A stretch of DNA of 64,000 bases from Roseiflexaceae bacterium (lineage in GTDB: Bacteria > Chloroflexota > Chloroflexia > Chloroflexales > Roseiflexaceae). The notes beneath the pieces were generated by a model that saw only the letters and a list, made by a program, of their open reading frames with translations, searched no databases and was not told where the DNA came from. The stretch covers positions 1 to 64,000 of the forward strand of contig CANJHS010000004.1 in the NCBI GenBank assembly GCA_947474225.1, given 5' to 3'. This document shows, piece after piece, positions 1 to 6,742 of this stretch; positions within the stretch are counted from its first letter, which is position 1, and every line of letters begins with the position of its first letter. Both the position numbers and the translations under genes were made by a program.

Positions 1-1
1 A

Positions 2-148
2 TGGCTGCAAAAGAATCTCTACTCCACTGGCCGCCGCTATGATGCACCAACGACACTCAAACGAGTCACGGGTCAGGATTTGAGTGTCGAACCATACTTC
101 CGCTACCTCAAATCCAAATACAGTGAACTGTACGGGATTAACGTTTGA
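2..148 (+). CDS. C-terminal end of an M32-family (Taq-type) metallocarboxypeptidase, partial
   Basis: Only the last 48 residues are inside the window; the gene begins upstream. The tail reads WLQKNLYSTGRRYDAPTTLK, then RVTGQDL, and ends in FRYLKSKYSELYGINV. This matches my memory of the C-terminus of M32 carboxypeptidases, where a conserved arginine- and glycine-rich helix precedes an FxxYLxxKYxxLYG ending. Family members are zinc enzymes that remove C-terminal residues from peptides in the cytoplasm. The catalytic HExxH motif lies outside the window and cannot be checked. The following gene starts about 80 bases downstream. Confidence 0.7.
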   Translation, partial: WLQKNLYSTGRRYDAPTTLKRVTGQDLSVEPYFRYLKSKYSELYGINV

Positions 149-225
149 TGAGGACGGCGGCAGAATGGAACATTCTTTGATCTGCCGTCGTCCTGTAGGT
201 GTTTCTATTAGTGAAAGAAGAGTGT

Positions 226-1026
226 ATGTCACGCACAACTATTGCCTTTGTCATCATTGGTACATTTATCGCCGGTATTCTCGGTTCGATGCTGCCTTCG
301 TTTTGGATGTCTCGCGGAATGACCATGATGTCGGGAACATTCGCTATCCCCAATACCGGTGCAAATTCTCGGAGCATGATGCCAGATGTCAGCGCTATGA
401 TGGGCGGCTTTGGCGGTTCGACTCGACACCTCGATGTCAATGCGAGCGGCGCGGTATCTGCCGTTCCTGATCAAGCAACGATTCAATTAGGTGTGACGAC
501 ACAAGCCACGACCGCAGCTGCTGCGTTAACGCAAAATTCGACCGATACTGCAGCAGTCATTGCCAGTGTGATTAAACTGGGCGTCGCAGAAAAAGACATC
601 CAGACCAGTAACTTCAGCGTCTACCCAACGTATGACACTTCGGGTACACGGATTAGCGGGTATCAGGTAAGCAATTCCGTTACCGTCACCGTTCGTGATT
701 TGGTCAAAGCTGGACCACTCCTCGATCAGGTCGTTCAAGCTGGGGCCAATAACATCACCGGATTGAACTTCAGCATCTCTGATACCAGTGCGCTCGTCAA
801 CCAAGCACGCATCCTCGCATTTGAGGCTGCCAAAACAAAAGCCGAAGCAATGGCGAAAGCCGCCGGAGTCGAATTGGGTGACATTATCTCGGTGACCGAG
901 TCATCGCAGAATGCCCAGCCTATGACGAATGGCAGAGTGGCCATGGATGCAATGGCTGCTGCGCCAATCCAGACCGGTACCCAAGATGTCACGGTAGATG
1001 TCACCATCATCTACTCGCTAAAGTAA
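226..1026 (+). CDS. SIMPL-domain (DUF541) membrane-anchored protein with a Met-rich linker
   Basis: The 266-residue protein starts with a single hydrophobic segment (about residues 5-25), so it is probably anchored and exported. A linker follows (about 25-65) containing nine methionines, including SRGMTMMSG, SMMPD and AMMGG. The rest is a SIMPL domain (about 70-265), recognisable by the opening VSAVPDQATIQLGV, the NFSVYPTYD stretch, the GYQVSNSVTVTVRD strand and the final DVTVDVTIIYSL strand. SIMPL/Oxy-stress proteins such as E. coli YggE are envelope proteins of poorly defined role linked to oxidative stress. The ATG is chosen because AAGAAGAG lies just upstream; a GTG nine codons earlier has no such site. 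A strong terminator follows. Confidence 0.85.
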   Translation: MSRTTIAFVIIGTFIAGILGSMLPSFWMSRGMTMMSGTFAIPNTGANSRSMMPDVSAMMGGFGGSTRHLDVNASGAVSAVPDQATIQLGVTTQATTAAAALTQNSTDTAAVIASVIKLGVAEKDIQTSNFSVYPTYDTSGTRISGYQVSNSVTVTVRDLVKAGPLLDQVVQAGANNITGLNFSISDTSALVNQARILAFEAAKTKAEAMAKAAGVELGDIISVTESSQNAQPMTNGRVAMDAMAAAPIQTGTQDVTVDVTIIYSLK

Positions 1027-1041
1027 GAGCCTTCTCCGCGA

Positions 1042-1069
1042 CCGACCCGTTACGACGGGTCGGTTTTTT
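1042..1069 (+). terminator. Intrinsic terminator after the SIMPL gene
   Basis: A perfect 9-bp stem (CCGACCCGT pairing with ACGGGTCGG, four-base loop) is followed by six T residues, the classic Rho-independent layout. It ends the SIMPL transcript and sits just before the galT promoter. Confidence 0.9.
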
Positions 1070-1082
1070 GTTGGAGCTGGTT

Positions 1083-1091
1083 TGGTAGAAT
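1083..1091 (+). promoter_or_regulatory. Extended -10 promoter (TGGTAGAAT) for galT
   Basis: TGG followed by TAGAAT forms an extended -10 element; no convincing -35 box is seen. Transcription would begin near base 1098, so the ATG codons at 1090 and 1093 would lie upstream of the mRNA. This supports the GTG at 1120 as the galT start. Confidence 0.55.
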
Positions 1092-1119
1092 GATGCAAAG
1101 AAAAGAAAGAGGTAGACCA

Positions 1120-2166
1120 GTGTTTGTACCCGAGGATCATTCTCACCGCCGTTACAACGCACTCCTCGACGAGTGGGTGCTCGTCTCGCCGCATCGCACC
1201 AAAAGGCCGTGGCAGGGGCAAATCGAAGCACCTGTCATCCCCGCTCGTAATCCCTTCGATGCAACATGCTATCTGTGCCCCGGCAATACGCGCATGGGTG
1301 GCGAATCGAATCCCGCGTATTCCGCGACATTTGTGTTCGATAACGATTTTGCTGCACTCCAAAAAGATGCGCCCGAGGGAGGCAGCAACGACGGATTCTT
1401 TCGGAGTGTCAGTGAAAAGGGTGTGTGCCGGGTCATTTGCTTTAGTCCGCAGCACGATTTAACGCTTGGAGAAATGTCCCAACACGAAATCGCTGGCGTT
1501 GTCGCTGTGTGGCAACAACAATTCACCGAGCTGGCCACGCATCTCGACATCGGTTATGTGCAGATATTTGAAAATCGTGGTGCGATGATGGGTTCGAGTA
1601 ATCCACACCCACACGGGCAAATCTGGGCGACCCAACATACTCCTACGATCGTGGCCAAAGAAGACGCAACCCAACTCGCCTATTACGATACACATCGTCA
1701 GACGATGTTGGCCGCGTATGTGGCCCAAGAATTACAGGCAGGAGAGCGCATTGTCTGTGAGAACAGTTCCTTTGTGGCACTTGTGCCATTTTGGGCGGTT
1801 TGGCCGTTCGAGACTATCATCGTGCCACGCCGACCAATGGCCACCATTGATCAAATGAGTACCGGCGAAGCAACAGACCTTGCAGATATGCTCAAGCGCA
1901 CCGTGACACGCTATGATAATCTCTTTCAAACCCTTTTCCCCTATTCCTTAGGGATCCATCAGGCGCCTACCAAAATACTCAACAACGGTCACTGGCACTG
2001 GCACATTCACATTGTGCCGCCACTGCTCCGCTCCGCGACGGTGCGTAAATTTATGGTGGGCTTTGAGTTGCTCGCTGAACCGCAGCGTGACATAACCCCA
2101 GAGCAGGCCGCGCGACGTCTGCGAGAATGCTCTGAAGTTCACTATCGTACGGAGGTCTCCCAATGA
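1120..2166 (+). CDS. galT: Galactose-1-phosphate uridylyltransferase
   Basis: GalT swaps UMP between UDP-glucose and galactose-1-phosphate in the Leloir pathway (cytoplasm). The 348-residue protein has the HIT-superfamily active-site motif HPHGQ (His163 and His165, the latter matching E. coli His166, the uridylylated residue), the N-terminal CYLCPGN metal-site cysteines, the RRYNALLDEWVLVSPHR opening, and a second HIT-like half with the HWHWHIHIVPP motif. Length is normal. I chose the GTG start because AAGAGG lies 7 bases upstream and the putative -10 box overlaps the earlier in-frame ATG codons. No galK or galE is adjacent. It overlaps the acetyltransferase gene by four bases (ATGA), so the two are probably translationally coupled. 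Confidence 0.93.
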   Translation: MFVPEDHSHRRYNALLDEWVLVSPHRTKRPWQGQIEAPVIPARNPFDATCYLCPGNTRMGGESNPAYSATFVFDNDFAALQKDAPEGGSNDGFFRSVSEKGVCRVICFSPQHDLTLGEMSQHEIAGVVAVWQQQFTELATHLDIGYVQIFENRGAMMGSSNPHPHGQIWATQHTPTIVAKEDATQLAYYDTHRQTMLAAYVAQELQAGERIVCENSSFVALVPFWAVWPFETIIVPRRPMATIDQMSTGEATDLADMLKRTVTRYDNLFQTLFPYSLGIHQAPTKILNNGHWHWHIHIVPPLLRSATVRKFMVGFELLAEPQRDITPEQAARRLRECSEVHYRTEVSQ

Positions 2167-2684
2167 TTGTGCTCGAATGGCTTACTCCAGATGCAGTCGA
2201 CAACACACTCCCTGAACTCGCTTCTCTGCTCATCGACGCCGTCGAATCCGGTGCCAGCATCGGCTACACGCTGCCATACAACCCTGCCGATATCGAGAGT
2301 TACTGGCAGGGCGTTGCCACTGCTGTGCGGGCAGGGCATAAATGGCTGGTCATTGCACGGCTTGGCGATGGCACACTCGTCGGTACTGCGCAAATCGAAC
2401 CTGCAGGAAAAGCAAACGGGCGTCACCGCGCAGAAGTACAAAAAGTCATCGTGACCAGCCGCCTCCGCAAACACGGCATTGGCACGAAACTCATGCATGC
2501 GGTGGAAGATTTTGCCCGTACACAAGGTCGCACCTTGTTGCTCCTAGACACACGTGCAAATGATGCAGGTGAGCGACTCTATACCGCGTGCGGCTGGACC
2601 AAGTTTGGCGTTGTGCCGGAGTATGCATATAGCCCTGATGGTTCAATCGAGGGAACTGCGTTTTATTACAAGCATCTGACATAA
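2163..2684 (+). CDS. GNAT-family N-acetyltransferase
   Basis: This 173-residue protein has a GNAT fold (acetyl-CoA to amine transfer). The core motif A is VQKVIVTSRLRKHGIGTKLM-like (about residues 92-112), with the Q/RxxGxG/A acetyl-CoA pyrophosphate loop present as RKHGIG. Motif B contains the LLLDTRANDAGERLYTACGW stretch typical of single-domain GNATs. The substrate cannot be told from sequence. The start codon overlaps the galT stop (ATGA), so it is probably co-translated with galT, though a sugar-related role is only inferred from position. Confidence 0.85.
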   Translation: MIVLEWLTPDAVDNTLPELASLLIDAVESGASIGYTLPYNPADIESYWQGVATAVRAGHKWLVIARLGDGTLVGTAQIEPAGKANGRHRAEVQKVIVTSRLRKHGIGTKLMHAVEDFARTQGRTLLLLDTRANDAGERLYTACGWTKFGVVPEYAYSPDGSIEGTAFYYKHLT

Positions 2685-2806
2685 TGCTTGTTGTCGTGCC
2701 TTTTCTTCTCAATACGTCACATGATATGCATGTGCGTTGCTCGGCTATATTTTTGGCAGTCAAATAATGACGCGTCTTTACGGAAAACAACGGTGCGTTT
2801 GGGCAC

Positions 2807-2839
2807 AAAAAAGCAGCTGTGCCAAGCACAGCTGCTTTT
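2807..2839. terminator. Bidirectional terminator between the acetyltransferase and larE
   Basis: A perfect 10-bp stem (GCAGCTGTGC with GCACAGCTGC, three-base loop) is flanked by six A residues on the left and four T residues on the right. It can therefore end transcription from both convergent sides and is strongest for the minus-strand lar operon. Confidence 0.85.
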
Positions 2840-2848
2840 GCGTATGAA

Positions 2849-3682
2849 CTAAATAAGCAAAATTTCTTGGGATTTGGGAGGAGTGGCTTCGTTCATGCTA
2901 CCGGATCGGAATCCTGCCATGTCTAGGGTTACATACTTGTAGCCGAGCTCCTTGAGTTTGGACGTTAGCACAGTACGTTGATCCATTGCGAGGGCAAACT
3001 GATCAGGGGTTACTTCGATTCGTGCCAACGTGTCATGGTGTCGGACACGAAATTGGACGAAGCCCAAACTTCTGACGAACCGTTCAGCGTCATCGAGGGT
3101 ACGTAATTTGTCTGCAGTCACACGCTCCCCATATTGAATTCGTGATGACAAGCAGGCATACGAAGGTTTGTTCCAGTTGGATAAGCCGAAATTCTTGGCC
3201 AAGACGCGAATTTCTGCTTTGCCCAAACCTGCTTCGATGAGTGGACTCCGTACAGCGAATTCGGTAGCAGCCTGGTGGCCCGGGCGATGCGTGCCGACGT
3301 CGTCAGCCATTGCGCCATAGACGATATGGCTAATGCCGTGTTCGCGTGCGACGGGTTCGAGTTCGCTGAACAGTGTTTTTTTGCAGAAATAGCACCGATT
3401 CGTGTCGTTCACTGCATACCCTTCGAGTGCTAATTCATTTGTTTTGACCACAATATGACGTGCGCCGATGAATTGAGCCAATTCGATTGCTAATCCCAGT
3501 TCCTCACGCGGGTATGTTTCGGAGTCTGCGGTGCCAGCGATGCAGTGCGTACCCAACACGTCATGGGCGGCTTTCAGCAGGAGGGTACTGTCGACGCCTC
3601 CCGAAAAAGCAACGACTACCGAACCCATTGAACGCAGGATATCTTGTAAGTGCGCGTATTTTTGATCGAGTGTCAGTGTCAT
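2849..3682 (-). CDS. larE: LarE-type ATP-dependent sulfur transferase (pyridinium-bisthiocarboxylate synthesis)
   Basis: LarE activates the carboxylates of the pyridinium precursor with ATP and adds sulfur during synthesis of the nickel-pincer cofactor of lactate racemase-type enzymes. The 277-residue protein has the PP-loop SGGVDST (residues 27-33), a CYFCKK pair, and the YACLSSR motif holding the cysteine equivalent to the sulfur-donating residue of Lactobacillus LarE. From memory, a CxxC pair plus this cysteine marks the iron-sulfur-dependent LarE type, not the sacrificial-cysteine type. The start is the ATG that overlaps the larB stop (ATGA); longer upstream reading is low-complexity Arg/Gly and is rejected. 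Last gene of the DMT-larB-larE unit. Confidence 0.9.
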   Translation of the reverse strand: MTLTLDQKYAHLQDILRSMGSVVVAFSGGVDSTLLLKAAHDVLGTHCIAGTADSETYPREELGLAIELAQFIGARHIVVKTNELALEGYAVNDTNRCYFCKKTLFSELEPVAREHGISHIVYGAMADDVGTHRPGHQAATEFAVRSPLIEAGLGKAEIRVLAKNFGLSNWNKPSYACLSSRIQYGERVTADKLRTLDDAERFVRSLGFVQFRVRHHDTLARIEVTPDQFALAMDQRTVLTSKLKELGYKYVTLDMAGFRSGSMNEATPPKSQEILLI

Positions 3683-4398
3683 GTACGAGTCCCCCGTGTA
3701 CGAGCGTGTGCAGCCTTTGTCGCGATGCGAGCAGCCATGGCCCCTGCACCTACGCCGTTTTCGATATTCACCACCGCTATCCCTGGAGCGCAACTTTGTA
3801 ACATCGTACCCAACGCTGCTTCACCAGCGGCACCGTGACCATACCCCACAGCAGTGGGTAACCCGATGACTGGGACATCCACCAACCCCGTAACTACTGC
3901 AGGGAGTGCTCCATCCATTCCTGCAGCCACGATAATGACGTCAACCGGGATGTCGATGAGTCGCGCAAGTGGCTCAAATAGTCTGTGGATCCCGGCGACA
4001 CCAACATCGGTGACGCGCTCTACGGTGCATCCGAGTTCGTTACAAATAGCAGCTGCTTCATCAGCGGCTGGTAAATCACTTGTCCCTGCCGCAATAATAC
4101 CAACGATTCCACCATGTTGCTTGGGAGGAGTATCGTGACGCGCAATCGTCAATATCCGGTCAATCGTCGAGCGGGTTATCGCGTGCTCAGCATAGACCGC
4201 GAGACAGCGTTCGACCGTTTCTTGTGTCGGTCTGCTTATCAGAACGCGTCCGTGCGCTGCCAGGATGTGGTCGGCGATCGCAATGACTTGATGTGTCGTC
4301 TTGCTTGCTGCATAGACAATCTCAGGCATGCCAGTGCGTGCACTGCGTAATAAATCAATGTGGGCAAACGAACGGAGATGGTCTGCAGGTAATGTCAT
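3679..4398 (-). CDS. larB: LarB, nickel-pincer cofactor biosynthesis carboxylase/hydrolase
   Basis: LarB carboxylates nicotinate adenine dinucleotide and hydrolyses it to pyridinium-3,5-biscarboxylate mononucleotide, the substrate of LarE. The 239-residue protein contains the AIR-carboxylase-like (PurE-related) core: GIVGIIAAGTSDLP, ERVTDVGVAGIHRL, the VIIVAAGMDGALPAVV strand, GLPTAVGYGHG and NIENGVGAG. All are characteristic of LarB/NCAIR-mutase-like proteins. It overlaps the DMT transporter stop upstream and larE downstream by four bases each. No larC (nickel insertion) or larA is within the window. Confidence 0.9.
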   Translation of the reverse strand: MTLPADHLRSFAHIDLLRSARTGMPEIVYAASKTTHQVIAIADHILAAHGRVLISRPTQETVERCLAVYAEHAITRSTIDRILTIARHDTPPKQHGGIVGIIAAGTSDLPAADEAAAICNELGCTVERVTDVGVAGIHRLFEPLARLIDIPVDVIIVAAGMDGALPAVVTGLVDVPVIGLPTAVGYGHGAAGEAALGTMLQSCAPGIAVVNIENGVGAGAMAARIATKAAHARTRGTRT

Positions 4399-5300
4399 TG
4401 CGTGCGTTCCCCTATTGCAGTGACGGCGATTCCCACCAATAAGCCAAAAAGACCGATAATTTGAAGCACTGCAACCTGTTCGTGGAACAGTGCAAATGCC
4501 AAAATCGCAGACCCAACAGGCTCACCCAAGAGCGCAATAGTAACCAGCAGTGCAGAGAGATGGCGCATTGCATAGTTGATGGATGTATGACCGAGTAATT
4601 GTGGCCCAAATGCCAACCCAGCAAGGACCAGCCAAGTTGTCGAAGTATTGGGAAGTGTTCGGTACCCAAACGCAATTGCCGCTGCGAGCAGGACCAGCGC
4701 TGCCGCACCATACGTCATCCAGATATAGTGGAGCAATGGAACTTCGTTGCGTAGTCCGCGCCCTAACAGAAAGTACGCGGACCCGCTGATGGCACCGATA
4801 ATCGCAAGCCCATTCCCGAGCACTGGATGTATCCCTACCGATGCAGAATGGTCACTAATGGCTATTCCTATTGATCCCGCGATGGTAAGTGCCATACCCA
4901 CAATACGATACCGATTGAGGACTTCTTTGAACATCACGCGTGCCACGATGCCTACCCAAAGCGGTGTGGTGGCGACGAGTGCTGCAGAAGAAGCAACACT
5001 TGTGTATTGTAATGAGGTAATCCAAGTCGCGAAGTGCAATGCAAGACATGTACCGGACAACAGTGCCAGCCACGCATGCCGTTTCGTCATCCCACGTGGC
5101 CACTGTGCAGCCCGCACGCCTACGATAATACTTAATACACTCGCAGAAATGCCCAGCCGGATTGCGGCAATGGACAATGACGGGACGTTTGCCAGCTGTG
5201 CATAACGAATCAGGATTGATGCGGTAGCGATGATGACGATCCCTGCGGTCAAAACCAGGCCGGCTGTATATGTTGTTGTTCGTGGCATGGATGCTTTCAT
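4395..5300 (-). CDS. EamA/DMT-superfamily inner-membrane transporter
   Basis: The 301-residue protein has about ten hydrophobic segments arranged as two EamA repeats (roughly residues 12-145 and 160-295), the layout of drug/metabolite transporters such as RhaT or YdcZ-like permeases. Recognisable pieces are the SILIRYAQ start of helix 1-2, the ALHFATWITSLQYTSVASSA helix and the LLGEPVGSAILAFALF helix near the C-terminus. The substrate is unknown. Its stop overlaps the larB start, so a role linked to the lar pathway (precursor or lactate movement) is possible but inferred. A -10-like box ends six bases before the ATG and no Shine-Dalgarno site is visible, suggesting a leaderless mRNA. Confidence 0.85.
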   Translation of the reverse strand: MKASMPRTTTYTAGLVLTAGIVIIATASILIRYAQLANVPSLSIAAIRLGISASVLSIIVGVRAAQWPRGMTKRHAWLALLSGTCLALHFATWITSLQYTSVASSAALVATTPLWVGIVARVMFKEVLNRYRIVGMALTIAGSIGIAISDHSASVGIHPVLGNGLAIIGAISGSAYFLLGRGLRNEVPLLHYIWMTYGAAALVLLAAAIAFGYRTLPNTSTTWLVLAGLAFGPQLLGHTSINYAMRHLSALLVTIALLGEPVGSAILAFALFHEQVAVLQIIGLFGLLVGIAVTAIGERTQ

Positions 5301-5306
5301 TGATAC

Positions 5307-5315
5307 ATTCTACCA
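5307..5315 (-). promoter_or_regulatory. Extended -10 promoter (TGGTAGAAT) of the DMT-larB-larE unit
   Basis: On the minus strand TGG-TAGAAT is followed by six bases and then the ATG. With the usual spacing the first transcribed base would be the A of the start codon, that is, a leaderless transcript. No clear -35 hexamer is present. Confidence 0.5.
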
Positions 5316-5356
5316 TCTCTGTATGAATGGATAGAGCGCGTCAAAAAAGGAAATAT

Positions 5357-5365
5357 TGCTATAAT
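5357..5365 (+). promoter_or_regulatory. Extended -10 promoter (TGCTATAAT) of the GT4 gene
   Basis: TGC-TATAAT has a perfect -10 hexamer with an extended TGn element but no recognisable -35 hexamer at normal spacing. It would give a leader of about 17 bases containing the AAAAGGA ribosome-binding site of the next gene. Confidence 0.6.
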
Positions 5366-5388
5366 ACAAATATGCAAAAGGAACCTAC

Positions 5389-6594
5389 ATGCGCGTATTG
5401 ATGATTTCGTGGGAGTTCCCACCGCACATCGTCGGTGGATTAGGGCGTCATGTCGCAGACATAATTCCTGAACTCGCCAGCGAGTCGTATCAGATCCAAT
5501 TACTGACACTCCGTGGCAACTCCCCGCTCAATGTGGAACATGCTTCTGCACACGCAATGGTGCACCGGGTATACGCCCCTCAATCTGCTCCAGACATCGT
5601 CGGTCAAGTTCACGATGCATATGAGCCTGTGTTGAATGCTGCTCATGCGCTGTGGCGTGAGGTAGGTGGGTTTGACCTTATCCACGTCCACGACTGGCTT
5701 TTAGCTGATGTAGCAATTGCCCTCAAGCACCACTATCGACGACCGCTCATTGCGACGATTCATGCGCATGAACGTGGCCGCAGACGTGGCGACATTGGTG
5801 CTCCTGAATCACGGTATATCGATTCCATCGAGTGGAAACTCTCGTATGAGGCATGGCGCGTAATCGTCTGCTCGGGATACATGCAACAGCGCCTCGCTCA
5901 AGATTTTTCGGTGCCACTCGACAAGCTTGATGTTATTCCCAATGGTATTGTGGTGCCGAATTTTGCATTTACGTCGCCTGCTCAGCGGAATATTTTTCGG
6001 TCACGCTACCAACCTGATGATGGGCCGCTCGTGTTTGCGGTCGGTCGACTGGTACACGAAAAGGGGTGGCATGTGCTCATTGCCGCAATAGAACGACTGC
6101 GAGCAACGTTCCCGTCTATCAGACTTGTGTTGGCTGGTGTCGGTGGATATCGTGATGAGCTGCTCCGTGTTGCCCAGAGCTGCGGGGTAGTTGAACAAAT
6201 TGCGTTGATTGGGTTCATTTCTGATGAAGAACGCAACGGGCTGTATAGTATTGCGGACTGTGCGGTTTTTCCTTCTCTCTACGAACCATTTGGCATTGTT
6301 GCCCTTGAGGCAATGGCCCTCCATTGTCCTGTTGTGGTGAGTGATACTGGTGGGCTACGCGAGGTCGTACAGCCAAATATAACTGGTTTCCTCGTCGCAC
6401 CGGACGATGTTGCCGCACTCGCTGCGGCGATTCAGCGTACGATTATAGACCGCGCTGCAACCAATCTACGTGTCGAAGCAGCCTTTGCTGACGCGAGCAC
6501 TACCTATAATTGGCAGTTGGTAGCAGAAGCTACCACGGTCATCTATGATCGAGTCGTTGCGGAATGGCGCAACGGGACATGGGGCCACGCATAG
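5389..6594 (+). CDS. GT4 glycosyltransferase, glycogen-synthase-like
   Basis: The 401-residue protein is a GT-B retaining glycosyltransferase. The N-terminal half opens MRVLMISWEFPPHIVGGLGR, the start typical of glycogen/starch-synthase-like and GlgA-like GT4 enzymes, followed by LIHVHDW and the HAHERGRRRGD stretch. The C-terminal nucleotide-sugar domain has the VGRLVHEKGW strand and the E-x7-E signature in EPFGIVALE. It could act in glycogen or maltose-phosphate synthesis or on another glucan; the acceptor is not determined. AAAAGGA precedes the ATG. The gene stands alone, ended by a long hairpin shared with ppdK. Confidence 0.88.
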   Translation: MRVLMISWEFPPHIVGGLGRHVADIIPELASESYQIQLLTLRGNSPLNVEHASAHAMVHRVYAPQSAPDIVGQVHDAYEPVLNAAHALWREVGGFDLIHVHDWLLADVAIALKHHYRRPLIATIHAHERGRRRGDIGAPESRYIDSIEWKLSYEAWRVIVCSGYMQQRLAQDFSVPLDKLDVIPNGIVVPNFAFTSPAQRNIFRSRYQPDDGPLVFAVGRLVHEKGWHVLIAAIERLRATFPSIRLVLAGVGGYRDELLRVAQSCGVVEQIALIGFISDEERNGLYSIADCAVFPSLYEPFGIVALEAMALHCPVVVSDTGGLREVVQPNITGFLVAPDDVAALAAAIQRTIIDRAATNLRVEAAFADASTTYNWQLVAEATTVIYDRVVAEWRNGTWGHA

Positions 6595-6691
6595 GTGCAT
6601 CCATAGAAAACTCGCACTCTTGAACTCGCGCATTTTGGACATGAATTTCGTAAACTGAAAATTACGTTGAGTAATCCCCATAGTCCACGAT

Positions 6692-6724
6692 AAACGCCTC
6701 ACCAGCACTGCTGGTGAGGCGTTT
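6692..6724. terminator. Long hairpin between the GT4 gene and ppdK (convergent)
   Basis: A 15-bp perfect stem (AAACGCCTCACCAGC and its complement, three-base loop) sits between two convergent stop codons. T-rich runs beyond the stem are short, so it is a likely but not ideal bidirectional terminator. Confidence 0.75.
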
Positions 6725-6742
6725 CGGACCGAGTTGTGTCGT

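Noticed and set aside
3683-3793. Longer LarE start
   Set aside because: The extension is Arg/Gly-rich and unlike LarE; the ATGA overlap with larB gives the natural start.
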